Shown here: positions 7,450 to 14,968 of the stretch, piece after piece
Position numbering within the stretch: the first letter of the stretch is position 1
Layout of the letters: each line of letters begins with the position of its first letter
Assembly (NCBI GenBank): GCA_002748225.1
Contig: PDRU01000010.1
Coordinates: forward strand, 1-14,968
Source of the DNA: Spirochaetales bacterium
Lineage (GTDB): Bacteria; Spirochaetota; Spirochaetia; DSM-2461
Length of the DNA: 14,968 nt
Direction of reading: 5' to 3'
The notes under the pieces: model-generated
Database searches by the model: none
What the model was told of the DNA's origin: nothing
Seen by the model: the letters and a program-made list of their open reading frames with translations, nothing else
Translations under genes and position numbers: made by a program

Positions 7450-9438
7450 TTATCCGTTCGAGCGAATTTTTCCTATACGCATAACAATATTAAAAGCTTT
7501 TTTCTCCAGCGGTAAGAGTTCCGCCTTCCATACCGGCATAAAGAAACCGGCCTGGTAATGCCTGCGCAGTTCCCGGCCCACCCTGTAGTCGGCATAGACA
7601 GGATAGCTGAGAAGATCGGCCTCTTCAGAAAGCTGAAACTGCAGAAGAACGTTTTGAGCGCGGTCGTGGAGAACCCAGGAATGAACCGATTCAGCCATGC
7701 CCCGTTCATCCGCGGAAACGCCTGAATAATCGTCTGTATTAATAAAGAAGCCCCGCTGGGACAACTCGCTATCCAGCGCCAGGTTAATTTCACTTCCCCA
7801 GTTAAAACTTAAGGTTCTGGGTGTCAGATTGGAGAGGGTGTAATCTACTTCCAGGGTACTGCGCCGGAAGCGGTAGGTTTTCTGTATCTGCAGATCGTTT
7901 TCACTGCCTTTAACCGAACCGGTGCAGCACAGAGTTACCCGGGCCTGATCCCGCACCATTTCCTGAATATTATATTGACGTTCGGCAAAGAAACGGCTGC
8001 CGGGTTTGAGTGATTTAAGATATGTCTGCGGATCTCCCTGAAAAACATGATCCATAAAGGCCTGTCTTGGGTAGGCATCGTATCCCTGCTCACGGGTAGC
8101 CGGGGGGTGATAATCTTCCGGATAACGGGCAATGGTGGCCAGGTAATTGCGGAAAACAGGCAGGTAATCCAGCTCAAACAAAGCGCCGCCTGTGGTATGA
8201 ATATAGGCGTTAAAGATATGACCGTTGTAGAGCAGCTCCTTTTCCCCGTCCATATCAAAATCCATGTCCGTTAAAGCTGCCTGAAAAACACCTTTCTCAC
8301 GGGTGGCCTTTTCCGCCTCTATTAAAGCTCCATACACAGCATGTCTTAAACGGCTGTTGTAAATTCCTCCGGTAGGACCATGCCAGTAGGCATAATGCTC
8401 CTGCCCCTTCCACAGCAGCTCTTTAGCGTTTTTTTTACGCGATTTGTCTCCGCGCAGCTGGTTGGCCAGTACTTCCACATGCATCATTTTGGAATACATG
8501 AGGGTACTTTCCCGGTATTTTGTCAGAAACTCCCTGTAGTACGCCGGGGGGCGTGAGGGGTCAATGCGCGCGGAAGCGGAACTGCTTCCGTTCAGACGGC
8601 TCCAGCGCATCAGAGCCTGATAGGAAGGCCCCGGTACATACACCTTGGGCCGTGAGGCCGGAAAATCACGGAGATAGCGGCCCGGATGAACACATTCAAG
8701 CCATGAACGGTTTTCTTCCACGGCCTTAAAAAATCTTTCCAGCCACTTTTCCCCGTAACAAACGGCATAAGAACCGTCTCCGCCCAGGCTGACGCCGTCA
8801 AGGATAAGAGATACAACCACTTCTTTCCCATCCTGTTTTTCCAGAGCACGCAGACTCTCAACAATATGCTCCGGAGGAACTTTCAGAAAGCGGTCGGCTA
8901 ACGTATTCATAACAGGAAAAATTATAATGCTTTTTCCCTGATCTTCGGCCAGAACGGGATAATCGGGCCGGAAGCCCGGAACCGCCGGAAAGGCACGCTC
9001 GGAAAGGAACACATACCCCATGCCGCTGGCACGCAGAGAAGAGGCCAGATGAGCTTCCCATATCTGGGAAGGTATCCAGCTGCCGCGGGAGCGTTTTCCA
9101 AACTTTTTGCGCAGATAGGTTGTCATTACCTCAATCTGCCCAACCCGGTCTGCGGCCGGTATCATGGGAAGAATGGGTTCCCAGTACGCTCCGCCCAGGA
9201 TTTCTATGGATTTACGAGCCGTCATTTCGCCCAGTACAGTATGGAATTCCGGGTGCCGGCCTTCCAGCCATTCCAGAAGAGGACCGGAATAGAACAGGGT
9301 GGGCTTGATGGTCTGATGATTGTAAATGGCGGTTAGAAAGGGCTTGAAGGCATTCTGGTAAGCTTCTTCAAAGAGATATTCAGATTCACCTGCAGGAACC
9401 GAATTAAAGGTTCCAAAAATCAGCTTTACCGTACCCAT
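7450..9438 (-). CDS. GH57-family 4-alpha-glucanotransferase-like protein, catalytic Glu replaced by Ser
   Basis: At 662 residues this protein matches, from memory, the length and order of the Thermococcus litoralis GH57 4-alpha-glucanotransferase (659). Shared stretches are IFGxxN at 7-12, EEAY at 24-27, SGPLLEW at 51-57, EPxLxxIPxxDR at 87-98, YWHG at 351-354, GGIY at 357-360 and the beta-sandwich motif around SEINLA (549-554), typical of DUF1926 domains. The active site is degenerate. The nucleophile Glu123 of the archaeal enzyme aligns with Ser124 (WIPSQIW), and the HNHQP motif is replaced by FNSVP. The acid/base Asp214 is kept as Asp214 (LDGVSLG). No signal peptide is visible, so it is probably cytoplasmic. 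It may bind alpha-glucan without cutting it, or use other chemistry. It starts 55 bases after rnfB with a weak ribosome binding site, and ends 17 bases before fliG. Family is sure; activity is doubtful. Confidence 0.9.
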   Translation of the reverse strand: MGTVKLIFGTFNSVPAGESEYLFEEAYQNAFKPFLTAIYNHQTIKPTLFYSGPLLEWLEGRHPEFHTVLGEMTARKSIEILGGAYWEPILPMIPAADRVGQIEVMTTYLRKKFGKRSRGSWIPSQIWEAHLASSLRASGMGYVFLSERAFPAVPGFRPDYPVLAEDQGKSIIIFPVMNTLADRFLKVPPEHIVESLRALEKQDGKEVVVSLILDGVSLGGDGSYAVCYGEKWLERFFKAVEENRSWLECVHPGRYLRDFPASRPKVYVPGPSYQALMRWSRLNGSSSASARIDPSRPPAYYREFLTKYRESTLMYSKMMHVEVLANQLRGDKSRKKNAKELLWKGQEHYAYWHGPTGGIYNSRLRHAVYGALIEAEKATREKGVFQAALTDMDFDMDGEKELLYNGHIFNAYIHTTGGALFELDYLPVFRNYLATIARYPEDYHPPATREQGYDAYPRQAFMDHVFQGDPQTYLKSLKPGSRFFAERQYNIQEMVRDQARVTLCCTGSVKGSENDLQIQKTYRFRRSTLEVDYTLSNLTPRTLSFNWGSEINLALDSELSQRGFFINTDDYSGVSADERGMAESVHSWVLHDRAQNVLLQFQLSEEADLLSYPVYADYRVGRELRRHYQAGFFMPVWKAELLPLEKKAFNIVMRIGKIRSNG

Positions 9439-9493
9439 TACCCCAATACACAGACACTGGCTGTCCGTGCTCCTTATTCATCTGTTTCCGCAT

Positions 9494-10315
9494 TCAGATG
9501 TTTTTTACTTCAACAATACATTTGGCAGGACAGGCTTTAGCGGCACCTGCCTGCTGTTCTTCATTCTTTATATTATAATCCAAACTTGACAAATTATCTG
9601 TAACAACAAAGCCCGATTCAGGAAATTTTCTTTCACAGATCCGGCAGCCTATGCAGCCGGCCTTGCAGTTGCTTTTTGTATCCTTGGCTTTATCGTGCGA
9701 ATTACACGCCACAAACCAGGAAATATCTTCCGGAACCATCTTCATTGCTGTTGTGGGACAGACTGTCACACAAATTTCACAGCCAATGCATTTTTGGGGA
9801 TCAACTCTAACCAGGCCGTTTTCCGTATGGGAAATAGCCTCTACCGGGCAGGATTTCACACAGGAACCCAGTCCCAGACAGCCGTACTTGCATCCTTTGT
9901 CGCCCTGAAAGTGAACATAAGCCGCTTCACAGTCTGAATAACCGAGGTACTGAAAATCTCTTTGAGCTACACCGTCACAGCCCGCGCAGGCCAGACGGGC
10001 CACCATGCGCACTTTGGAAGCATCCACTTCCAGACCAAGAATTTCTCCTATACCGCTCATGGCGTCCGCCCCTCCGGGGGAACATTTGGAAACATTAGTT
10101 TCCTTTTCTCCGGCCAGAGCTTCGGCGTAGGCTTCACAGCCGGCGTAACCGCAGGCACCGCAGTTCAGTCCCGGCAGAACCGTCAATAAGTCTTCAACCG
10201 TTTTATCCTTTTCCACACGGAGTTTACGGGAGGCTACAGCCAAACCGAGACCCAGAAGTCCGGCAAACAGGGATGTGGAAAGAAATGCCGCCAGAATACG
10301 CAGAATACTGTCCAT
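9494..10315 (-). CDS. rnfB: Rnf complex subunit B, iron-sulfur protein
   Basis: Accepts electrons from reduced ferredoxin and passes them into the membrane part of the Rnf complex. The 273-residue protein begins with one membrane helix (about 8-28). Then comes a cluster motif with C52, C55, C60 and C78 (NCGACGYAGC), C110/C113, and two ferredoxin motifs: C142-x3-C146-x5-C152-x3-C156 and C176-x2-C179-x2-C182-x3-C186. A C-terminal set, C221-x2-C224-x2-C227 plus C262-Pro, can hold one more 4Fe-4S cluster; C204, C217 and C266 are extra. This is longer than the short proteobacterial form and resembles RnfB of strict anaerobes. The ribosome binding site GGAGG (10326-10330) overlaps the end of rnfA, and only 6 bases separate the genes. 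Confidence 0.96.
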   Translation of the reverse strand: MDSILRILAAFLSTSLFAGLLGLGLAVASRKLRVEKDKTVEDLLTVLPGLNCGACGYAGCEAYAEALAGEKETNVSKCSPGGADAMSGIGEILGLEVDASKVRMVARLACAGCDGVAQRDFQYLGYSDCEAAYVHFQGDKGCKYGCLGLGSCVKSCPVEAISHTENGLVRVDPQKCIGCEICVTVCPTTAMKMVPEDISWFVACNSHDKAKDTKSNCKAGCIGCRICERKFPESGFVVTDNLSSLDYNIKNEEQQAGAAKACPAKCIVEVKNI

Positions 10316-10321
10316 CAGCTA

Positions 10322-10915
10322 TCAGCCTCCAATAAGATTCGATAAGAGGGCTTTATCAAAAGCCATAAACGCCAAAGCCATCAGGCCGCCGGAAATAAAG
10401 GCAATGGGCGAACCTTTCAAAAACTTCGGCACTTTCTCTGTATCCAGACGCTCCCGGATACCGGACATCAGCAGAAGAGCCAGGAGGAATCCCATACCGG
10501 CAGATAAACCGGCCAGAAAACTTTCCAGAGCACCGTAATTTTTATTCACACTGATAAGGGCAATACCCAGTACACCGCAGTTGGTTGTAATAAGCGGAAG
10601 ATAAATACCCAATGCCTGATAGAGCGGCGGCGAAAATTTCCGCACTACCATTTCCACCAGCTGAACCAGCGAGGCAACAACCAGAATAAAGGTTACAGTC
10701 TGCAAAAAAACTATGTTGAGGGGTACAAGCACAAAATGCTGCAGGGCCCATGTGGTTAAAGCGGCTATACTCATAACAAAAGTAACCGCAAACCCCATAC
10801 CCACAGCGCTCTCGGTATTTTTTGATACCCCGATAAACGGGCAGAGTCCCAGGAACTGCGATAAAACCAGGTTACTGACAAATACATAAGTTAAGACAAT
10901 GCCGATATAACTCAT
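10322..10915 (-). CDS. rnfA: Rnf complex subunit A, integral membrane protein
   Basis: One of two homologous six-helix membrane subunits of the Rnf ferredoxin:NAD+ oxidoreductase, which meet as a pair in the inner membrane. The 197-residue sequence is hydrophobic throughout and has the family motifs LSQFLGLCPFIGVSKN and LPLITTNCGVLGIAL. C25 and C113 sit where the cysteines of the intramembrane iron-sulfur centre shared with RnfE (NqrD/E in the Nqr complex) are found. The start overlaps the rnfE stop as ATGA, so translation is probably coupled, giving matched amounts of the two partners. Confidence 0.97.
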   Translation of the reverse strand: MSYIGIVLTYVFVSNLVLSQFLGLCPFIGVSKNTESAVGMGFAVTFVMSIAALTTWALQHFVLVPLNIVFLQTVTFILVVASLVQLVEMVVRKFSPPLYQALGIYLPLITTNCGVLGIALISVNKNYGALESFLAGLSAGMGFLLALLLMSGIRERLDTEKVPKFLKGSPIAFISGGLMALAFMAFDKALLSNLIGG

Positions 10916-11517
10916 TTTTTAGTTACCTCCCCCAGCCACCGGTAAAAGGCCTGTAAGAAACCAACCACTATCAAAGCTCCTGCCGGGAAAGCAAAAACCA
11001 GGGCCGGAGCATCGGAAAGACCGGGTATGGTCAGTACTGCTTTTTCCGGAACAATGGTAATGGTTCCGGCTCCCAGAACTTCACGCACCAAAGCAATGGA
11101 GGTCAGTCCCACAGCAAAGCCCAGTCCCATGGCAACGGCATCCACAACCGAAGCGCCCACCGTATTCTTGCTGGCAAAAGCCTCAGCCCGTCCCAGAATA
11201 ATACAGTTAACAACAATCAGCGGAATAAATATTCCCAGAGACTCCGAAAGTGCCGGCAGCCAGGCCTGCATGCTCATGTCCACCAGGGTAACAAAAGTGG
11301 CAATAATAACAATATAGGCCGGAATGTGAATATCGTCCGGAATCTGTTTTCTCAGCAGGCTGATAACAACATTGGAGCCCAGAAGCACCAGAAAGGTGGC
11401 CGCGCTCATACCCAGAGCGTTGTTCACGGAAGTGGAAACAGCCAGTGAAGGGCAAAGTCCCAAAACCAGAACAAAAATAGGGTTTTCCCTCAGAACTCCC
11501 TTGAAAAGGTTTTTCAT
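10912..11517 (-). CDS. rnfE: Rnf complex subunit E, integral membrane protein
   Basis: The membrane partner of RnfA, sharing its fold with opposite orientation in the membrane. At 201 residues with about six helices, it shows LGLCPSLAVSTSVNNALGM and IPLIVVNCIILGRAEAFASK. C22 and C105 correspond to C25 and C113 of RnfA, so the four cysteines for the shared iron-sulfur centre are all present. I chose ATG 11517: it overlaps the rnfG stop as ATGA, and GGGAGGG (11524-11530) lies 6 bases upstream. A GTG at 11532 is possible in frame, but it would turn the ribosome binding site into codons. Confidence 0.96.
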   Translation of the reverse strand: MKNLFKGVLRENPIFVLVLGLCPSLAVSTSVNNALGMSAATFLVLLGSNVVISLLRKQIPDDIHIPAYIVIIATFVTLVDMSMQAWLPALSESLGIFIPLIVVNCIILGRAEAFASKNTVGASVVDAVAMGLGFAVGLTSIALVREVLGAGTITIVPEKAVLTIPGLSDAPALVFAFPAGALIVVGFLQAFYRWLGEVTKK

Positions 11518-12056
11518 TTTTGACCCTCCCACTCTTTAACAAGACTGGAACCATGAGCAATGGCCGTAGAGATACCCGTAAAAGTAATAGTAGCTCCGGA
11601 AACCACATCCGCGTCCCCGCCCAGAGCCGCTTTAGTTACCGGAACCGGCACATCGGCGCCTTTTCCTACAAAAATATCCATATACGATTCATCTTCCGCT
11701 TTCTTTCCGAATCCGACAGTTTCTCCGTTGGCCATAAGCCGGGCCGCTATAACAGCACCCGTTTTATCGTAGGAGGCAACCACCGTCATTGGACCGCCGT
11801 AACCCACCGCTTCAAGTTCCAGTATCCAGCCCTTCTCTTCCAGTATGGGCCAGCGGCGCGCTACACCCGGAGCAGGACTCTCCTCGCTGTCTCCCGGTGT
11901 TCCTCCGCCTGAGAGAACCGTGAGTGCCTGCTGAAGCTTCAAAGCCCGCAGTTCCGCAATTTTCGGTTCGGTAAAATTATTCACAACTGCCAGCAGCAGA
12001 GCCGCCACAGCACCGATAAGACCCAGCCGGAGGGATTTATCCGTCATTTCCTTCAT
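11514..12056 (-). CDS. rnfG: Rnf complex subunit G, FMN-bearing
   Basis: Carries covalently bound FMN on the outer face of the membrane and passes electrons between the iron-sulfur and RnfD sites of the Rnf complex. The 180-residue protein has one N-terminal membrane helix (about 9-26) followed by a soluble FMN-binding domain. The attachment motif SGAT is at 153-156, with T156 the expected phosphoester-linked residue. GETVGFGKKAEDESYMDIF (111-129) fits the usual GxGxKxxxxxYxxxF region. Residues 50-68 are a Gly/Pro/Ser-rich loop. FMN attachment needs an ApbE-type flavin transferase, which is not in this window. It overlaps both rnfD and rnfE by ATGA. Confidence 0.95.
   Translation of the reverse strand: MKEMTDKSLRLGLIGAVAALLLAVVNNFTEPKIAELRALKLQQALTVLSGGGTPGDSEESPAPGVARRWPILEEKGWILELEAVGYGGPMTVVASYDKTGAVIAARLMANGETVGFGKKAEDESYMDIFVGKGADVPVPVTKAALGGDADVVSGATITFTGISTAIAHGSSLVKEWEGQK
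11524..11530 (-). promoter_or_regulatory. Ribosome binding site deciding the rnfE start
   Basis: The coding strand reads GGGAGGG, six bases before ATG 11517 and inside the last codons of rnfG. It favours ATG 11517 over the in-frame GTG at 11532. Confidence 0.75.
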
Positions 12057-12964
12057 TTGGACACCCCGTAGCGTTTCGGCGTTACATGACGGTCAATTAA
12101 AGGCGTCAGAATATTCATGAATATAATGGCCAGACTCACTCCTTCCGGCAAATTCCCGAAGCGCCTGATAACAAAAGTAAAAAAACCGCAGCCCAGACCG
12201 AATATCAGCCGCCCGCGCCGGGTCAAAGGCGTGGTAACCATGTCCGTGGCCATAAACCAGGCTCCCAGCATTAAACCGCCGCTGCACAAGTGGAATACCA
12301 CATCACCGGAGAAGGCGCCGCTTCCGTACTGCATGCCGTCAAAAAGCCAGATAAGAAAAGCAAAGCTGCCCAGATACGCCAGGGGAATTTCCCAGTCAAC
12401 AATTCGGAGAATCACCAGAAACAAACCGCCCGCAATGAGCAGCAAAGCCGACATTTCCCCCAGGGAACCGGGTATTATGCTTCCCAGAGGTGTCGGTCCG
12501 CTTACCGCGTCAGCCGCGCCTGGAACCCGCGGAAAGGTCCACTGGGTCATGGCCTTGCCCCAGGAGAAAAACACAAACACACGTCCGGCCAGAGCAGGAT
12601 TCATCCAGTTGGCCCCCAGACCGCCGAAACTCCACTTCACAACGGCAATGGCAAAAACCGAAGCGGCGGCAGGAACGAACAGAGGAACATGAGGAGGCAT
12701 GTTGTAAGCTATCAGAAGACCCGTAACAACAGCACTGAGATCGCCAATTGTCTGAGGCCGCTTAAACAGGGCATTCAAAAGCGCCTCGCATGCCACAGCC
12801 GCAGCAGTTGCCGTAAGAATAACCAGCAGAGGCCGCAGGCCGAAAAGCACAACACTCCACACTCCCGCCGGAATAAGCGCCGCAATAACCCACCACATAA
12901 CAGACCGGGTGGAACCCCGGGCATGAATCTGGGGTGAACTTGAAATAACCGGTTGACCTTCCAT
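12053..12964 (-). CDS. rnfD: Rnf complex subunit D, FMN-bearing membrane protein
   Basis: Integral membrane subunit with covalent FMN, thought to be the main site where electron transfer drives ion movement. The 303-residue protein has many hydrophobic helices. Family motifs are GDLSAVVTGLLIAYNMPP (74-91), GGLGANWMNPALAGRVF (114-130) and, near the C-terminus, GNLPEGVSLAIIFMNILTPLID. The FMN attachment motif, usually SGAT, reads S155-G-P-T158; T158 is the expected FMN residue and the Pro is a mild variation. The start follows rnfC by 13 bases with AAAGGA as ribosome binding site. I cannot tell Na+ from H+ coupling from this sequence. Confidence 0.96.
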   Translation of the reverse strand: MEGQPVISSSPQIHARGSTRSVMWWVIAALIPAGVWSVVLFGLRPLLVILTATAAAVACEALLNALFKRPQTIGDLSAVVTGLLIAYNMPPHVPLFVPAAASVFAIAVVKWSFGGLGANWMNPALAGRVFVFFSWGKAMTQWTFPRVPGAADAVSGPTPLGSIIPGSLGEMSALLLIAGGLFLVILRIVDWEIPLAYLGSFAFLIWLFDGMQYGSGAFSGDVVFHLCSGGLMLGAWFMATDMVTTPLTRRGRLIFGLGCGFFTFVIRRFGNLPEGVSLAIIFMNILTPLIDRHVTPKRYGVSK

Positions 12965-12977
12965 CGACTATCCTTTG

Positions 12978-14309
12978 TTAACCATTACTTCGAGCCGCCA
13001 GACGCCGCCGCCGTCCGCGGCCGGCCCTGAAGGCAGAAACAAGGGGAATATGAGCAGGACAGGAATAGGCGCACGAGCCGCATAAAACGCAGTCATCCAA
13101 CCCAAACTTTACCGCCTGATCAAAGCGCTGATGCTCAATGTTTTTGTATATCAGTGTCGGGCTGAGCCCCATGGGACAGGCCTCAATACAACGCCCGCAG
13201 GAAATACATGCGGTTGCTTCAAAGTATTTTACTTCTTCGGCTGTAAGAGCCAGAATGCCGCTGGTTCCTTTCGTTACAGGTGTATCAAGATTATTGAACG
13301 CAAAACCCATCATGGGACCGCCGCTGATAAAACGGACGGTCTTTTCCGTTACACCGCCGCACTCTTCAATTAAATCACGGATGGAACTGCCTACCCGTAC
13401 CCGGATGTTGGAAGGCTCTTTTATGCCGCCTCCGGAAACAGTTACCACCCGTTCAACAACGGGCCTGTCGTCTCTGAGGGCTTCGCAGACAGAAACAAGG
13501 GTGCCGACATTGGCATTAATAACACCCACTTCTATCGGCAGCTTGCCGGATGGAACTTCCCGGCCCAAAGTGGATTCTATAAGATTCTTTTCGGCGCCCT
13601 GCGGGTATTTAACCTTCAAAGGCATAACTTCAATACCGAACGGAGCGCCCTCCTTTGTCAGAATATCAATGGCATCGGGTTTATTGGCTTCAATACCTAT
13701 GACCGTCCGCTCCGGGGAAAGAAGTTTCTGAATAATTCTGATTCCCTCTATAACATCCCTGCTCTGTTCCACCATAAGGCGGTGGTCGGCAGAAAGATAG
13801 GGTTCGCATTCAGCCGCGTTGATCAGAAAAACGTCGCATGTGCGTCCTTTGGGAACAGCAAATTTGACATGAGAAGGGAATGTTGCTCCGCCCTGCCCCA
13901 CTATGCCGTGCGTTTTCAGCGTTTCCAGAATAGCAGCGGAATCCAGCGATTCCCAGTCTCTGGATTCAAGCTTTTTCCCCAGCCGGGAGAACTCTCCGTC
14001 AAGCTCTATCACAGCAGCATCAGTACGCATGCCGCTGGGAAGAAAAATCTTGCTGATGGATTTGACTGTTCCCGGAATGGGGGAATGAACCGCGGCGGAA
14101 ACAAATCCGACCGGTTCACCAATCAGCTGTTCTTCTTCAACATGATCGCCTGGAGCAACAACCGGTTTTGCCGGCGCGCCTATATGCTGGGAAAAAGGCA
14201 CAACCGCCATTGCGGGAATGGGAGCTTCACGGATACTCTTATCAGCCGTCAGCTCCTTTCCTCCAGGCGGATGCACACCCCCCCGGGCAAAAGTACGTAG
14301 TTTGCTCAT
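12978..14309 (-). CDS. rnfC: Rnf complex subunit C, NAD(H)-binding
   Basis: The cytoplasmic subunit where NAD+ is reduced. The 443-residue protein starts with FARGGVHPPGGKELT, the usual RnfC N-terminal stretch. A biotinyl-lipoyl-like segment follows (about 45-105, with PIPGTVKSI), then the FMN/NADH domain with GIVGQGGATFPSHVKF (135-150) and NAAECEPYL (164-172). Two complete 4Fe-4S motifs lie near the end: C368, C371, C374, C378 and C407, C410, C413, C417. The tail is short and strongly basic (RGRRRR at 431-436), without the long Ala/Lys repeats of proteobacterial RnfC. The start overlaps the upstream unknown gene as ATGA, with AGGAGG about 10 bases upstream. It heads the conserved order C-D-G-E-A-B. 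Confidence 0.97.
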   Translation of the reverse strand: MSKLRTFARGGVHPPGGKELTADKSIREAPIPAMAVVPFSQHIGAPAKPVVAPGDHVEEEQLIGEPVGFVSAAVHSPIPGTVKSISKIFLPSGMRTDAAVIELDGEFSRLGKKLESRDWESLDSAAILETLKTHGIVGQGGATFPSHVKFAVPKGRTCDVFLINAAECEPYLSADHRLMVEQSRDVIEGIRIIQKLLSPERTVIGIEANKPDAIDILTKEGAPFGIEVMPLKVKYPQGAEKNLIESTLGREVPSGKLPIEVGVINANVGTLVSVCEALRDDRPVVERVVTVSGGGIKEPSNIRVRVGSSIRDLIEECGGVTEKTVRFISGGPMMGFAFNNLDTPVTKGTSGILALTAEEVKYFEATACISCGRCIEACPMGLSPTLIYKNIEHQRFDQAVKFGLDDCVLCGSCAYSCPAHIPLVSAFRAGRGRRRRLAARSNG

Positions 14310-14923
14310 GCAGCCTCAATCCTCCTGCGAAAACGGAATGAAGAAATAAAAGAATTGGGAATCCGTTCAGATGTATTGAATTTAGCAGGAATTCCCGTTG
14401 ATAACAACAGTGAAATGATTATAAAAAAGCCGCTGATCAGCTCCCAGAGACGTGAAAGCGCCGGCAAACCGCCAACCGCCCGGCTCTGACGGAAAACCGG
14501 CGCGGGGCCTCCCCGGGAAGCCAGAAGCCGCCCGGTTCCGGAAACTGTTTCATCTTCAGTAACATCCATGTACCAGGAATTATCAAACTGCAGAATACTG
14601 CTGGAAACAGCTTCCATCCGGGCGCCGTCTTCCCGGTAAGAAGTCAAACTTATTCCGTTTCCCGGCTGAGGCAGCTCATAGCGGCCGCCAAAAAGCAGAC
14701 TTTCCTGATAAGCCCGGGACGCAACAAGACTGGAAAAATTTGGAAGCTCTGAACTTTCCCTGGAATTAAAAAGCCGGGAAAGTGACTTATAAGAAGAGAA
14801 ACTCCCCTCAGGGAGCCCCGGAACAGGCAGAACACGCATCCGCATTTCATAAGCGGTTTTCCCGCCTGCAACAAAGCCCCGGGGAAGCAGCAGTAATAAC
14901 GCAGCAGCCGCCAAAGCAGGCAT
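14306..14923 (-). CDS. Unknown exported or membrane-anchored protein upstream of rnfC
   Basis: I do not recognise this protein. From ATG 14923 it has 205 residues. The N-terminus (PALAAAALLLLL) is a hydrophobic segment like a signal peptide but without the usual basic start. The middle, about 25-150, is polar, Ser- and Arg-rich, with no cysteines and no motif I can name. A second hydrophobic stretch (GFFIIISLLLSTG, about 160-172) is followed by a basic tail with RFRRR near the end, so the chain may cross the membrane with its C-terminus inside. ATG 14923 has AGGGA six bases upstream; ATG 14929 is possible, and the frame is open to the window edge, so a longer protein cannot be excluded. The ATGA overlap with rnfC suggests co-translation and a link to Rnf, such as assembly or anchoring, but this is inference. 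Confidence 0.7.
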   Translation of the reverse strand: MPALAAAALLLLLPRGFVAGGKTAYEMRMRVLPVPGLPEGSFSSYKSLSRLFNSRESSELPNFSSLVASRAYQESLLFGGRYELPQPGNGISLTSYREDGARMEAVSSSILQFDNSWYMDVTEDETVSGTGRLLASRGGPAPVFRQSRAVGGLPALSRLWELISGFFIIISLLLSTGIPAKFNTSERIPNSFISSFRFRRRIEAA

Positions 14924-14929
14924 AAGCAT

Positions 14930-14934
14930 TCCCT
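14930..14934 (-). promoter_or_regulatory. Ribosome binding site deciding the start of the gene upstream of rnfC
   Basis: The coding strand reads AGGGA, six bases before ATG 14923 but touching ATG 14929. The spacing favours 14923 as the start. The remaining bases to the window end hold no promoter that I can support. Confidence 0.5.
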
Positions 14935-14968
14935 GACCGTGAGTAGAAAACGGCGCTGGCTGCCGTGT

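Noticed and set aside
9445..9475. Imperfect hairpin (CACAGACA paired with TGTCCGTG, one mismatch, loop CTGGC) between rnfB and the GH57-like gene
   Set aside because: It is short, has a mismatch and no T run on either side, so it does not support a terminator call.
9620..9640. Apparent loss of a cluster cysteine in RnfB (Phe231 in CIGCRICERKFP)
   Set aside because: C221, C224 and C227 can pair with the remote C262-Pro to hold one 4Fe-4S cluster, as in ferredoxin geometry, so no site is broken.
1..14968. Insertion sequences, CRISPR arrays, tRNA or rRNA genes and riboswitches
   Set aside because: I saw no transposase, regularly spaced repeats, cloverleaf or known leader structure; almost every base is covered by ordinary genes.

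Overview
This window looks like chromosomal DNA of a free-living anaerobic spirochaete, roughly Spirochaetaceae. The inference rests on four things. The alanyl-tRNA synthetase is the short form that ends after the editing domain. It lies directly downstream of a divergent FliG-type motor-switch gene, and from memory alaS and fliG1 are also neighbours in Borrelia. A complete Rnf complex and a GH57-family protein point to anaerobic metabolism. Histidine-pathway genes argue against a strongly reduced host-restricted species. GC content is moderate and genes are packed tightly, with no intergenic gap above about 55 bp.

Layout. Positions 2-4424 read rightward: the 3' part of an N-acetylmuramoyl-L-alanine amidase gene, hisZ, hisG (short form), a damaged hisB, a 104-residue protein of unknown function, and a 372-residue TPR protein. 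From hisZ onward these genes overlap by a few bases, so they look like one translationally coupled operon. Positions 4431-14923 read leftward and converge on the first set with only 6 bp between stop codons. In transcription order they are an unknown membrane-anchored protein, rnfC, rnfD, rnfG, rnfE, rnfA, rnfB, a GH57-like protein, fliG and alaS.

How the genes work together. HisZ and HisG form the two-part ATP phosphoribosyltransferase that starts histidine synthesis, and HisB would act later in that pathway. The six Rnf proteins form a membrane ferredoxin:NAD+ oxidoreductase coupled to ion transport. Iron-sulfur and flavin sites can be seen in the expected subunits, including four cysteines in RnfA and RnfE at the places of the intramembrane iron-sulfur centre. 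FliG belongs to the flagellar rotor.

Most interesting points. (1) hisB lacks about 50 N-terminal codons and has a frame change, although its junctions with hisG and the next gene look intact. (2) fliG has a strong ribosome binding site and start codon in one frame, but the FliG body is in the -1 frame; one missing A in an A4 run explains this. (3) The GH57 protein is collinear with Thermococcus litoralis 4-alpha-glucanotransferase, but has Ser124 in place of the catalytic Glu and has lost the HQP motif, so it is probably not a normal hydrolase or transferase. (4) An unrecognised secreted or membrane protein overlaps rnfC. I found no mobile element, CRISPR array, tRNA or rRNA.
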